A stretch of DNA of 64,000 nucleotides from Streptomyces sp. NRRL S-118 (lineage in GTDB: Bacteria > Actinomycetota > Actinomycetes > Streptomycetales > Streptomycetaceae), in assembly GCF_000716335.1 (NCBI RefSeq), contig NZ_KL591017.1:121011-185010 (forward strand), in the 5' to 3' direction. This document shows, one piece after another, positions 33,322 to 41,853 of this stretch. Numbering within the stretch: the first letter of the stretch is position 1; the number at the start of each line of letters is the position of its first letter. Both the position numbers and the translations under genes were made by a program. The notes under the pieces are model-generated. The model was not told the DNA's origin, made no database searches, and saw only the letters and a program-made list of their open reading frames with translations.

Positions 33322-33675
33322 TCAGTCGGTCGCGTTGACGGCTTCCTCGACCGTGGTGTGGATGGGGAACACCTTGGTCAGACCGGTGATCCGGAAAATC
33401 TTGAGAATGCGCTCCTGGTTGCAGACCAGGCGCAGCGAGCCCTCGTGCGCGCGCACGCGCTTGAGGCCGCCCACGAGCACGCCGAGGCCGGTCGAGTCGA
33501 GGAAGTCCACACCCTCCATGTCGACAACCAGGTGGTAGCTGCCGTCATTCACCAACTCGACCAACTGCTCGCGCAGCTTGGGCGCGGTATACACATCAAT
33601 CTCGCCACCGACCTCGACGACCGTACGGTCGCCACCAGGGCCGGACACATTGCGAGTCGACAGGGACAGGTCCAC
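33322..33675 (-). CDS. bldG: Anti-sigma factor antagonist BldG
   Basis: The 117-residue STAS protein is nearly identical, from memory, to S. coelicolor BldG, which is needed for aerial growth and antibiotic production. The phosphorylated serine is Ser61 in [13 protein letters not shown]. Unphosphorylated BldG binds anti-sigma proteins (SCO3548, UshX/RsfA type partners) and frees sigma factors such as SigH. GTG start has GGAGG five bases upstream. The anti-sigma gene follows after 160 bp and shares its terminator. The divergent helicase gene begins 80 bp away. Confidence 0.97.
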   Translation of the reverse strand: MDLSLSTRNVSGPGGDRTVVEVGGEIDVYTAPKLREQLVELVNDGSYHLVVDMEGVDFLDSTGLGVLVGGLKRVRAHEGSLRLVCNQERILKIFRITGLTKVFPIHTTVEEAVNATD

Positions 33676-33755
33676 GGATCCTCCAGCACCTTGCTATCGA
33701 GCGGTCGCCCCCTCGGGTCTCCCCAGCGGAGCCGGGGGACGGATCGCCAGCCGCG

Positions 33756-36233
33756 ATGGCATTCAATCACTTACCAGCAGCCATGCACGACGCCTTGGGA
33801 GCATTGTCGGTCACGCCGGTGACACACTCGGTGCCGATGGCCACGAATCACCGCCCCAGTCGCCCTCCCGGGAACGGGGACTCCCGCCCCACCCCGGGTA
33901 CGGTCCTCGACCGGCTCACCACGGGGGCGAACCGGGCTGCGCGCATCACTCATACGGAGCACCTGCCCCCTCGGGCGGGTCGGCATGCCCTCTGGCCCGA
34001 TCGCATCCGGCCCGAAGTGATCAAGGCCATTCAGGCGGTCGGAATCGACCATCCGTGGGCCCACCAGGCGGCCGCCGCCGAGCGCGCCCTCGACGGCGAG
34101 TCGGTCGTGATCGCCACCGGAACCGCGTCCGGCAAGTCACTGGCGTACCTGGCGCCCGTCCTGTCCACGCTGCTCGACGGGTCCGAGGCGCCCAACGGCC
34201 GGGGGGTCACGGCCCTCTACCTGGCCCCCACGAAGGCCCTCGCCGCCGATCAGCGCCGCTCGGTGAGGGAGCTGGCGGCTCCCCTGGGCACCCGGATCCG
34301 GCCCGCTGTGTACGACGGCGACACGCCCGTCGAGGAACGCGAATGGGTCCGCCAGTACGCCAACTACGTGCTGACCAACCCCGACATGCTCCACCGGGGC
34401 ATACTCCCCTCCCACCCCCGCTGGGCCTCCTTCCTGCGCGCCCTGCGCTACGTCGTCATCGACGAGTGCCACACCTACCGGGGTGTCTTCGGCTCCCACG
34501 TAGCCCAGGTGCTGCGCAGGCTGCGCCGTCTGTGCGCCCGCTACGGCTCCTCCCCCGTCTTCCTCCTCGCCTCCGCCACCGCCGCCCGCCCGGCCGTGGC
34601 GGCCGGCCGCCTCACCGGTCTGCCGGTCTCCGAGGTCGCCGACGACGCCTCCCCGCGCGGCGAGCTGGTCTTCGCCCTGTGGGAGCCGCCGCTGACCGAG
34701 CTGCACGGCGAACAGGGCGCTCCGGTACGGCGGACCGCCACCGCCGAGACCGCCGACCTCCTGACCGACCTGACCGTCCAGGGCATCCGGTCGGTCGCCT
34801 TCGTCCGCTCCCGGCGCGGCGCCGAGTTGATCTCGGTCATCGCCAAGGAGCGCCTCGCGGAGGTCGACCGCTCGCTGCCCCAGCGGGTCGCCGCATACCG
34901 GGGCGGTTACCTGCCCGAGGAGCGCCGGGCCCTGGAACGCGCCCTGCACTCCGGAGAGCTGCTGGGCCTCGCCGCGACCAGCGCCCTGGAGCTGGGCATC
35001 GACGTCTCGGGGCTGGACGCCGTCGTGATCGCCGGCTACCCCGGCACCCGGGCGTCGCTGTGGCAGCAGGCGGGCCGCGCCGGACGCTCCGGGCAGGGCG
35101 CGCTCGCCGTCCTCGTCGCGCGGGACGACCCCCTGGACACGTACCTCGTCCACCACCCCGAGGCCCTCTTCCGCCAGCCGGTCGAATCGACCGTCCTCGA
35201 CCCGGACAACCCCTACGTCCTCGCCCCCCATCTGTGCGCGGCGGCGGCGGAGCTCCCGCTCACCGAGTCCGACGTGGCGCTGTTCGGCCCCGCCGTCCCG
35301 GAGCTGCTGCCGCAGCTGGAATCGGCGGGCCTGCTGCGGCGGCGCGCGTCCGGTTGGTACTGGACCCGCCGCGAACGTGCCGCCGACCTCACCGACATCC
35401 GGGGGGAGGGCGGCAGTCCCGTCCGGATCGTCGAGGCGGGGACCGGCCGGCTGCTCGGCACGGTCGACGAGTCGGCCGCGCACACCGCCGTCCACGAGGG
35501 CGCCGTCCACCTCCATATGGGCCGGACCTATCTCGTCCGGGAGCTGGACCTGGAGGACTCGGTCGCGCTCGTCGAGGAGGCCAGCCCGCCGTACTCCACC
35601 ACCGCCCGCGACACCACCTCCATCTCCGTCCTGGAAACCGACACCGAGATCCCGTGGGGTGACGGCCGCCTCTGCTACGGCTCCGTCGAGGTCACCAACC
35701 AGGTCGTCTCCTTTCTGCGCCGCCGCCTGATCACCGGGGAGGTGCTCGGCGAGACGAAGCTGGACCTGCCGCCGCGGACCCTGCGCACCCGCGCCGTGTG
35801 GTGGACGGTCACCGAGGACCAGCTGGACGCAGCCCGGGTGAACCCCGAGCAGCTGGGCGGCGCCCTGCACGCCGCCGAGCACGCGTCCATCGGCCTCCTC
35901 CCGCTCTTCGCCACCTGCGACCGCTGGGACATCGGTGGCGTGTCCGTGCCGCTCCACCCGGACACGCTGCTCCCGACGGTCTTCGTGTACGACGGCCACC
36001 CGGGTGGCGCGGGGTTCGCCGAGCGGGCCTTCCACACCGCCCGCGAATGGCTCACGGCGACCCGCGAGGCGATCGCGTCGTGCGAGTGCGAGGCGGGGTG
36101 CCCGTCCTGCATCCAGTCGCCCAAGTGCGGCAACGGCAACGACCCGCTGCACAAGCGCGGTGCCGTCCGCCTCCTCACGGAACTGTTGCGGGGAGCCCCG
36201 GAAGCGCCCCCGGAGGACCCGCCCGCGCCCTGA
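33756..36233 (+). CDS. DEAD/DEAH helicase with C-terminal Cys cluster (MrfA/Hrq1 type)
   Basis: The 825-residue superfamily 2 helicase has Q-region HPWAHQ, Walker A ATGTASGKSLAYL, DEAH-box variant DECHTYRG, motif III SATAAR and motif VI QQAGRAGRSGQG. The C-terminal DUF1998 region ends in CECEAGCPSCIQSPKCGNGN, a four-cysteine zinc cluster as in Bacillus MrfA, which repairs mitomycin adducts, and in eukaryotic Hrq1. A repair role is therefore likely. Start ATG 33756 is the first in frame, with GGGGGACGG rather far upstream; GTG at 33810 or ATG at 33837 are alternatives. Its last 59 bp overlap the convergent pilus gene. Confidence 0.9.
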   Translation: MAFNHLPAAMHDALGALSVTPVTHSVPMATNHRPSRPPGNGDSRPTPGTVLDRLTTGANRAARITHTEHLPPRAGRHALWPDRIRPEVIKAIQAVGIDHPWAHQAAAAERALDGESVVIATGTASGKSLAYLAPVLSTLLDGSEAPNGRGVTALYLAPTKALAADQRRSVRELAAPLGTRIRPAVYDGDTPVEEREWVRQYANYVLTNPDMLHRGILPSHPRWASFLRALRYVVIDECHTYRGVFGSHVAQVLRRLRRLCARYGSSPVFLLASATAARPAVAAGRLTGLPVSEVADDASPRGELVFALWEPPLTELHGEQGAPVRRTATAETADLLTDLTVQGIRSVAFVRSRRGAELISVIAKERLAEVDRSLPQRVAAYRGGYLPEERRALERALHSGELLGLAATSALELGIDVSGLDAVVIAGYPGTRASLWQQAGRAGRSGQGALAVLVARDDPLDTYLVHHPEALFRQPVESTVLDPDNPYVLAPHLCAAAAELPLTESDVALFGPAVPELLPQLESAGLLRRRASGWYWTRRERAADLTDIRGEGGSPVRIVEAGTGRLLGTVDESAAHTAVHEGAVHLHMGRTYLVRELDLEDSVALVEEASPPYSTTARDTTSISVLETDTEIPWGDGRLCYGSVEVTNQVVSFLRRRLITGEVLGETKLDLPPRTLRTRAVWWTVTEDQLDAARVNPEQLGGALHAAEHASIGLLPLFATCDRWDIGGVSVPLHPDTLLPTVFVYDGHPGGAGFAERAFHTAREWLTATREAIASCECEAGCPSCIQSPKCGNGNDPLHKRGAVRLLTELLRGAPEAPPEDPPAP

Positions 36234-36549
36234 CCTGCGGCGCGTAGGGCCCGAACCGCGCCCGCGCGGTCACGTCCGCGATCTCACCCCGCACGCTGCA
36301 CCGCACCAGTTCGGCCTGCTGCGCCGTCGCGACCGTCCCCGCCGCCTCGCAGGCGTCGGCCGCGCCCCACAAGGCCCGGTCGGCCGCCGCGAGGGCGGCC
36401 AGGTCCGCCGCACCGCCGGCCCGGTGCCGGGCGGCCACGGCCTGGCCCAGGGCGAGCACCGCCGCGAAGACCGTGCACAGCACGCTCGCGGCCACGGCCA
36501 CCCATACGGTCGCCCCGCCCCGGTCCACCGTGCGCCCTGGCCGCCTCAC
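36175..36549 (-). CDS. TadE-like protein, Rv3654c type
   Basis: The 124-residue protein begins RTVDRGGATVWVAVAASVLCTVFAAVLALGQ, the cleavage site and hydrophobic N-helix of pseudopilins, followed by HRAGGAADLAALAAADRAL, the signature of the mycobacterial Rv3654c family. Two cysteines (CEAAG, VRCSV) may pair. It is the last gene of the Tad locus and starts in a 4-bp GTGA overlap with the preceding TadE gene. Its 3' end overlaps the helicase gene by 59 bp. Confidence 0.85.
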   Translation of the reverse strand: MRRPGRTVDRGGATVWVAVAASVLCTVFAAVLALGQAVAARHRAGGAADLAALAAADRALWGAADACEAAGTVATAQQAELVRCSVRGEIADVTARARFGPYAPQVRARAGPPGALPGLPATVP

Positions 36550-36971
36550 GTGCCCGCCTCCGCCGCCGACGGCCACCGCACGGGTGCCCCGGCCCCGGGC
36601 GGCACGCCCACCGTGTCCTCGGCGAGTGCCGCCGCCTGGGCCCGCAGGGTCACGCCGAGCGCGCCCGGGCCCGGCGCCGGCGCCTCCACGCGGACGCGCC
36701 ACAACTCCCCGTCCCGCGCCACCGACACCCGCGACCCGGCCGGGGCGGCCGCGCGGGCCGCCGCGACGGCCGCCTCCCGGGGCTCCGAGCGGGCCACCGC
36801 CCGCGCCCCGGCCCGCGCCGCGTCCACGCACTGGATCTGCGCGGCGGCCGCCACGAGACCCCAGACCAGCGCCATGGTGAAGACCACCAGCGCGGGCAGC
36901 GCCACCGCGGCCTCCGCGGTCACCGAGCCGCGGTCGGCACGGCTCCGGGCGCACGTCTCAGAACCCCGCAT
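36546..36971 (-). CDS. TadE-family pseudopilin
   Basis: The 141-residue protein has DRGSVTAEAAVALPALVVFTM, the TadE cleavage/E5 and membrane segment, then a domain with CVDAARAGARAVAR typical of TadE/TadG proteins. TadE-like minor pilins prime or cap Flp pili. The start lies 14 bp inside the previous pilin gene, and the stop overlaps the next gene by 4 bp, so translation is coupled. Confidence 0.88.
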   Translation of the reverse strand: MRGSETCARSRADRGSVTAEAAVALPALVVFTMALVWGLVAAAAQIQCVDAARAGARAVARSEPREAAVAAARAAAPAGSRVSVARDGELWRVRVEAPAPGPGALGVTLRAQAAALAEDTVGVPPGAGAPVRWPSAAEAGT

Positions 36972-37146
36972 CGAGCGCCCTCCCGATCACCGACTCCAGC
37001 CGGGCCGACACGGCACCACTCGTCACGATCTTGTACAGCACCGCCGCGAAGGCACAGGCGGCGAGCGTGCCCATCGCGTACTCGGACGTGGTCATCCCCC
37101 CGTCGCCGCGCAGTCGCGCGACCGCTGCCCTCAACCGGTTCCACAT
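36958..37146 (-). CDS. Flp-like pilin, DUF4244
   Basis: The 62-residue protein has a basic leader (RLRAAVARLRGDGGM), then TTSEYAMGTLAACAFAAVLYKIV, a pilin cleavage site with the Glu at +5-like position and a single hydrophobic helix. DUF4244 proteins occupy the major Flp pilin position in actinobacterial Tad loci. AAGGGGGAC precedes the ATG. A 159-bp gap separates it from tadC, so it may have a promoter of its own. Confidence 0.88.
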   Translation of the reverse strand: MWNRLRAAVARLRGDGGMTTSEYAMGTLAACAFAAVLYKIVTSGAVSARLESVIGRALDAGF

Positions 37147-37305
37147 GACAGTCCCCCTTCGACATTCGTCGGTTCTTCCTGATGACAGGTCACAGAAGCG
37201 CTGGTCACAGCTGTTCCGCTCCAGAAGCCCTGGCCTCTCTTTGCCGCCGCCCTCGTCCAGGCGGCCCTGGCCCCTCGCCCCGCCGCCCTCGTCCAGCAGC
37301 CCTGG

Positions 37306-38103
37306 TCACAGCAGTTCGCTCGCCAGGCCCACGACCACCGGCGCCACTCCGACCGCGAGGAACGCGGGGAGGAAGCAGAGCCCCACCGGCGCGGTGATCA
37401 GCACCTGTGCCCTCTGCGCCCGGGCTGCCGCCGACCGCACCTGTTCCGCCCGCAGGGCGGCGGCCTGCCGGGACACCGCGTCGGCGGCCGGGGCTCCCGA
37501 AGCGGCCGCCCGCTCCAGGCAGCGGGCCAGCCCCCGGGCGCCCGGTATCGCGCCGAAGGCACCCCATGCGGCGGCCGGTTCACCGCCCAGCCGCAGTTCG
37601 GCACCCGCGCGGGCCAGCCGCTCGCCGACCGGGCCGCCCAGACACTCCCCCACCGCCTCCGCCGCCTCGCGCGGCCCCGCTCCTGCCGACAGACAGGCCG
37701 CCAGCAGGTCCGCGGCGAGCGGCAGTCCCCGCGCCACCTCCCCGTCGCCGACGGGCGGCCGGGGGCGCCGCTGCCACAGCCGTACGCCACAGGCGCAGGC
37801 CAGCGCGGTCGCGGCACCCGGATACCCACCGACCAGGACGAACGCCATGACCGCCGCGGCGCACGGGGCCGACCACCTCTTCGGTCCCGCCCCGCGGACC
37901 AGCCGCACCGGCCGGTCGGGCGAGGCGGCCCGCGACCAGGGCCACGCCCGGCGGGACGGGCCGCGGGGCGCCGCCGACAACGCCGCCAGCCGTCCCCGGA
38001 CGCGCCGCTCACGGCGCAGCGCCGCCGCCGACGCGACAGCCCACACCGCGCACGTGGCGAGGAAAGCGGCCATCGTCAGCCGGTGCGTCACCTCGGCGCT
38101 CAC
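37306..38103 (-). CDS. Pilus assembly membrane protein TadC-like
   Basis: The 265-residue protein carries the type II secretion F domain: LPLAADLLAACLSAGAGPREAAEAV and ERAAASGAPAADAVSRQA, between an N-terminal membrane region (about 10-30, 85-110) and a C-terminal helix pair (LITAPVGLCFLPAFLAVGVAPVVVGLA). It forms the inner-membrane platform of the Flp pilus with TadB. GTG start overlaps the tadB stop by 4 bp. Confidence 0.88.
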   Translation of the reverse strand: MSAEVTHRLTMAAFLATCAVWAVASAAALRRERRVRGRLAALSAAPRGPSRRAWPWSRAASPDRPVRLVRGAGPKRWSAPCAAAVMAFVLVGGYPGAATALACACGVRLWQRRPRPPVGDGEVARGLPLAADLLAACLSAGAGPREAAEAVGECLGGPVGERLARAGAELRLGGEPAAAWGAFGAIPGARGLARCLERAAASGAPAADAVSRQAAALRAEQVRSAAARAQRAQVLITAPVGLCFLPAFLAVGVAPVVVGLASELL

Positions 38104-39005
38104 GGCTCCTCCCCGGCGCGTACGATCCGGCCGGCCCACCACAGACCCACCGCCTCCAGGAGCCCGCCCACGACGAGGCACGCCATGCCCACGGGGGTGT
38201 GCAGCAGAACGCGCAGGGGGTCGGCGCCCAGCGCCCAGCCCATCGCCAGGGCCACCACGGGGAGCAGCGCCAGCAGCCCCACCGTTGCCCAGGCACCGGT
38301 CAGCTGGGCCCGCAGCCGCTCACGCTGGTCGCGCCGCTCCCTCAGGGCGGCCTCCAGCCGGTCGAGCCCCGCCGCGAGTCCCGCGCCGCCGTCGGCCGCC
38401 ACCTGCCAGCAGGCCGCCACGCCGGCCAGCCCGTCCCCGCCCTCCTGGCGCGCCGCCCGCCGCAACGCCTCCGGTACGTCACCGCCGAAGCGCGCCGCGG
38501 CCAGCACGGCGGCCTCCTCCCCGCCCAGCGCGCCCGTGGGCCCGGCCGCGAAGCGCAGTGCCTGCCCGGGCTGGCTCCCGGCGCGCAGCTCGCCCGCCAC
38601 CGTCGTGCACAGCGCGATCACCGCCTCCGCACGCCGGTCGCGGGCCCGTCCCCGTTCCCTCGCGAGCAGCCGTCGTCTCACCAGCGGCACCGCCGCACCG
38701 CCCGCCAGCAGCGGCAGGAAGGACTGGCCCAGCACCGCCACGGCGGCTCCCACGAGGAGGCACAGCCACTCCTGGCCGAGCCGTACCGCCGGCCACCGGC
38801 GCCGCCAGGGCCACGGCGCCCCCGGGCTCACCGCACTGCCGCCCGCGAACATCAGCCGCGCCCGCCGCGGGCCCCGGCCGCCGCCCGCCAGCAGCCAAGC
38901 GGCCGCACCCGCGCAGAGCGCCGCCGCCATCACCCAGGTCGCGTACATCCCTGCCGCCGTCCCCGGCGTGTACACCGACGCGTACACCGGCTGTTCCGTC
39001 GTCAC
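38100..39005 (-). CDS. tadB: Pilus assembly membrane protein TadB-like
   Basis: The 301-residue platform protein has an N-terminal membrane helix (about 14-35), a helix pair at about 80-105, the F-domain segment EAVIALCTTVAGELRAGSQPG with partner region (QVAADGGAGLAAGLDRLEAALRERRDQ) and two C-terminal helices. GTG start overlaps the tadA stop by 4 bp. Together with TadC it anchors the TadA motor. Confidence 0.9.
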   Translation of the reverse strand: MTTEQPVYASVYTPGTAAGMYATWVMAAALCAGAAAWLLAGGGRGPRRARLMFAGGSAVSPGAPWPWRRRWPAVRLGQEWLCLLVGAAVAVLGQSFLPLLAGGAAVPLVRRRLLARERGRARDRRAEAVIALCTTVAGELRAGSQPGQALRFAAGPTGALGGEEAAVLAAARFGGDVPEALRRAARQEGGDGLAGVAACWQVAADGGAGLAAGLDRLEAALRERRDQRERLRAQLTGAWATVGLLALLPVVALAMGWALGADPLRVLLHTPVGMACLVVGGLLEAVGLWWAGRIVRAGEEP

Positions 39006-40150
39006 CGCGCACCCCCGATCAGCGACCGCAGCCGCTCCCAGCCCCGCTCGTACAGGAATCCGTCCGTGCCCCACCGCAGGGCGGGCGCGGTCATCACCAG
39101 CCCCTGCCGGTCCCGCTCCAGCACGTGCACCTCGGCGATCCGGCGCTGCCCGCCCCGGTCACGGGCCAGGTGCACCACCACCGACAGCCCTGCCGCCAAC
39201 TGGCTGTGAAGCGCCGCCCGGTCGAGCCCGGCGGCCGTGCCGAGCGCCTCCAGACGGGCCGGCACATCGGCGGCGGTGTTGGCGTGCACCGTGCCGCACC
39301 CGCCTTCGTGGCCGGTGTTCAGGGCGGCCAGCAGCTCGGTCACCTCGGCGCCGCGCACCTCTCCCACCACCAGCCGGTCGGGCCGCATCCGCAGCGCCTG
39401 CCGCACGAGGTCGCGCAGTGTCACCCGGCCGGCCCCCTCCTGGTTGGGGGGCCGGGCCTCCAGGCGCACCACATGGGGGTGGTCGGGCCGCAGCTCGGCG
39501 GAGTCCTCGGCCAGCACGATCCGCTCGCGCTCGCCCACCAGGCCGAGCAGCGTGGAGAGCAGCGTCGTCTTGCCGGACCCGGTCCCGCCGCTGACCAGGT
39601 ACGAGACCCGGGCCTCGACGAGCGCCCGCAGCACCCGGTCACCGCCCGGCGGCACCGTCCCCGCGGCGACCAGTTCCCCGACGGAGAAGGCCCGGGGGCG
39701 TACGACGCGCAGCGACAGGCATGTCGAGCCGACGGCCACCGGCGGCAGCACCGCGTGCATCCGCGTCCCGTCCGGCAGCCGCGCGTCGACCCAGGGCCGG
39801 GCGTCGTCGAGGCGCCGGCCGGCCACCGCCGCGAGCCGCTGGGCCAGTCGGCGCACCGCCGCCGCGTCGGGGAACACCACGTCCGTCGGTTCCAGTCCGG
39901 CACCCCGGTCCACCCACACCTTGTCCGGAGCCGACACCAGTACGTCGGTCACCGCGGGGTCGGCGAGCAGCGGCTCCAGCAGGCCCGTGCCCACCAGTTC
40001 GCACCGCAGCTCCGCGGCGGCACCCAGCACCTCCGCATCGCCCAGGAGCCGGCCCTGTGCCCGCAGGGCCGCGGCGACCCCGGCCGGAGTCGGTTCGGTG
40101 CCGCTTTCGGCGAGCCGCTGCCGTACGGCTTCCAGCAGCCCCGCCGTCAT
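39002..40150 (-). CDS. tadA: Tad pilus assembly ATPase TadA
   Basis: The 382-residue secretion ATPase has Walker A SGGTGSGKTTLL, Asp box VLAEDSAELRPDHPH, Walker B RMRPDRLVVGEVRG and the His box GHEGGCGTVHANTAADVPARLE. It powers Flp pilus assembly. The N-terminal domain (1-150) is shorter than in CpaF of Caulobacter, as usual in Streptomyces. ATG start overlaps the ssd stop (ATGA). Confidence 0.95.
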   Translation of the reverse strand: MTAGLLEAVRQRLAESGTEPTPAGVAAALRAQGRLLGDAEVLGAAAELRCELVGTGLLEPLLADPAVTDVLVSAPDKVWVDRGAGLEPTDVVFPDAAAVRRLAQRLAAVAGRRLDDARPWVDARLPDGTRMHAVLPPVAVGSTCLSLRVVRPRAFSVGELVAAGTVPPGGDRVLRALVEARVSYLVSGGTGSGKTTLLSTLLGLVGERERIVLAEDSAELRPDHPHVVRLEARPPNQEGAGRVTLRDLVRQALRMRPDRLVVGEVRGAEVTELLAALNTGHEGGCGTVHANTAADVPARLEALGTAAGLDRAALHSQLAAGLSVVVHLARDRGGQRRIAEVHVLERDRQGLVMTAPALRWGTDGFLYERGWERLRSLIGGAR

Positions 40151-41250
40151 GACGCGCCCTCCCCGGTGAGGACGCGGTCCCAGAACGCGGCGCAGAACCT
40201 GCCGAGGGGGCTGCGCGTGCTGTCGCCCGGCGGCACGCCCGCGTCCAGGTCGATCATCAGGCCCGGTTCCAGCGGCATCTCTCCGGCGAGCGGCAGCTCC
40301 AGCACATCGGCGACCCACTGCTCGTCCACCCCCGCGGCGTACGGCCCGCGCGCCACGACCCGCAGATCGCGCAGGATCATCGTCGCCATCGACGCGACCC
40401 GTCTGGCGCCCGCGACGGCACGCAGTTCGCCCGGCACGACGAGCAGGCCGACGTCCAGCTGTGCCAGCGCCTCCGCGGTGGACTCGTCGATCCGGCGCGG
40501 CAGGTCGACGACGACCACACCGCCGCGTCTGCGGGCGGCCGCCAGGACCGAGCGCATCGCTTCGGGCGGGATGGTCACGGTGTCGCCCCGGTCCCAGCTG
40601 AGCACCCGCAGGCCGTGCAGCGAGGGCAGGGACTCCTCCAGCGCCCCGCCGGCGACGCGGCCCTTGGAAGCGGCGAAATCCGGCCACCGCAGGCCCTCCG
40701 TCCGCTCGCCGCCGAGCAGTACGTCGAGCCCGCCGCCCAGCGGGTCACCGTCCACGAGCATCGTGCGCCGCCCGTAGCGAGCCGCCGTGACGGCGAGCGC
40801 GCAGGCCAGCGTCGAGGCTCCGGCGCCGCCCCTGCCACCGACCACCCCGACGGTCAGGGCCTGGCGCTCCACACCCTCGACGACGTCCGCGATCCGGTCG
40901 ACGAGCCAGCTCTCCGCGTCGGGCAGCCGCAGCACGCAGTCGGCGCCGATCTCCACCGCGTGCCGCCATACGGCGGGATCGTCCTGGTCACGGCCGACCA
41001 GCAGGACCCCGGGTCTGCGGGTGGCGCCGCGGCACCGCACGGCCGCGTCGTCCCCCACCAGGACCAGCGGCGCGGCGTCCCAGCTCGCCCGGCGCTCCGG
41101 CATGCGGTGGTGGACCTCGGGATGCGCACCGGCCGCGGCGCACAGCCGCAGCAGGTCGTCGAGGAGTTCCGCGTCCTCCGTCACGATGAGGGGTCCGGTG
41201 CGCCGCTCCCCGGTCTCCCCGCCCCGGTCGGACGTGTGCGATCCAGCCAT
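40147..41250 (-). CDS. ssd: CpaE/Ssd-like ATPase of the Tad locus
   Basis: The 367-residue protein has an N-terminal receiver-like domain without clear phospho-Asp (about 20-110) and a MinD/ParA domain with GGRGGAGASTLACAL, a deviant Walker A in which Ser replaces the signature Lys-Thr context, followed by MLVDGDPLGGGLDVLLGG. CpaE-type proteins place Tad pili at the pole; the mycobacterial relative Ssd affects septum placement. Start 41250 has GGGGGAGAG. It heads the pilus operon. Confidence 0.9.
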   Translation of the reverse strand: MAGSHTSDRGGETGERRTGPLIVTEDAELLDDLLRLCAAAGAHPEVHHRMPERRASWDAAPLVLVGDDAAVRCRGATRRPGVLLVGRDQDDPAVWRHAVEIGADCVLRLPDAESWLVDRIADVVEGVERQALTVGVVGGRGGAGASTLACALAVTAARYGRRTMLVDGDPLGGGLDVLLGGERTEGLRWPDFAASKGRVAGGALEESLPSLHGLRVLSWDRGDTVTIPPEAMRSVLAAARRRGGVVVVDLPRRIDESTAEALAQLDVGLLVVPGELRAVAGARRVASMATMILRDLRVVARGPYAAGVDEQWVADVLELPLAGEMPLEPGLMIDLDAGVPPGDSTRSPLGRFCAAFWDRVLTGEGAS

Positions 41251-41634
41251 GACTCTCCCCCTGATTCCTGTCTTCGCCCCGCAGTTCCCGCGGGCGGGTC
41301 CGCATGCGCACGCACGGCTCTCCCGTGCGCGCTTTCGCCGGGCGTTCGCCGGGTGTTCGCGGACTCTCCCCACGACCCCCGCGTCACCTTCGACGGTGTT
41401 CGCACGGGATGAGAGATCTGCGATTCCGGCGTGCCGTGGACTTCGCGACCGGAATCACGGTGCACGACTTCCGGAAATGAAGTGGATCTTGGTGGAAAAC
41501 TGTGGACAACCCGCCGCTTGTGAATATCGCGGTAGCCCGAACCGGCGACTTCCGGAGCGCAGCACATCCACTACGCTGAGTGATGAACACCTCGCGTCAC
41601 AGGTCGGCGCGAGCAAGGCGCCAAGGAGGGCGGA
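41251..41634. other. Divergent region with DnaA-box-like sites
   Basis: The region between ssd and the rightward genes has no supported gene. TGTGGACAA at 41501-41509 is an exact complement of the Streptomyces DnaA box TTGTCCACA, and the looser GTGGAAAAC (41492-41500) lies directly before it. It could be a DnaA-sensitive promoter region. Confidence 0.45.
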
Positions 41635-41781
41635 TTGATCGGATCCGGCTGTCAGCAGCGGGCGAAAACGCGCCCGGACATGCGACGACCCCCGCCGGGG
41701 GGGAGAGCGGGGGTCGTCTCTCCGGCCGACTCGGGGGGGGAGGAGTCGGACCGGGTTAGCACGGTCGCGAACGATCCGTGA
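41635..41781 (+). CDS. Possible small protein (48 residues)
   Basis: A TTG codon at 41635 has the very good ribosome site AAGGAGGG five bases upstream. The frame gives a 48-residue Arg/Pro/Gly-rich, then acidic product ending STVANDP. A strong hairpin (41684-41718) lies inside it. I recognise no family. It could be a leader peptide for the HAD gene 72 bp downstream or a false start. Confidence 0.35.
   Translation: MIGSGCQQRAKTRPDMRRPPPGGRAGVVSPADSGGEESDRVSTVANDP
41684..41718. other. Strong hairpin before the HAD gene
   Basis: GACGACCCCCGC (41684-41695) pairs with GCGGGGGTCGTC (41707-41718) around 11 nt, followed by TCTC. It could terminate a short transcript from the left or form part of a leader controlling the HAD gene. 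Confidence 0.6.
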
Positions 41782-41853
41782 CTTCCATGGTGTACCCGAG
41801 AGCCCTCTCAGGCAAACCCACACGCCCCAGCGTACGCCGAATGGCGGGCACCT

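Noticed and set aside
34137..36152. 671-codon frame on the minus strand
   Set aside because: Antisense shadow of the helicase, which has all SF2 motifs in the plus frame.
37031..40777. 1248-codon Pro/Arg/Ala-rich frame
   Set aside because: Antisense to the Tad operon, whose genes show complete motifs and overlapping starts and stops.
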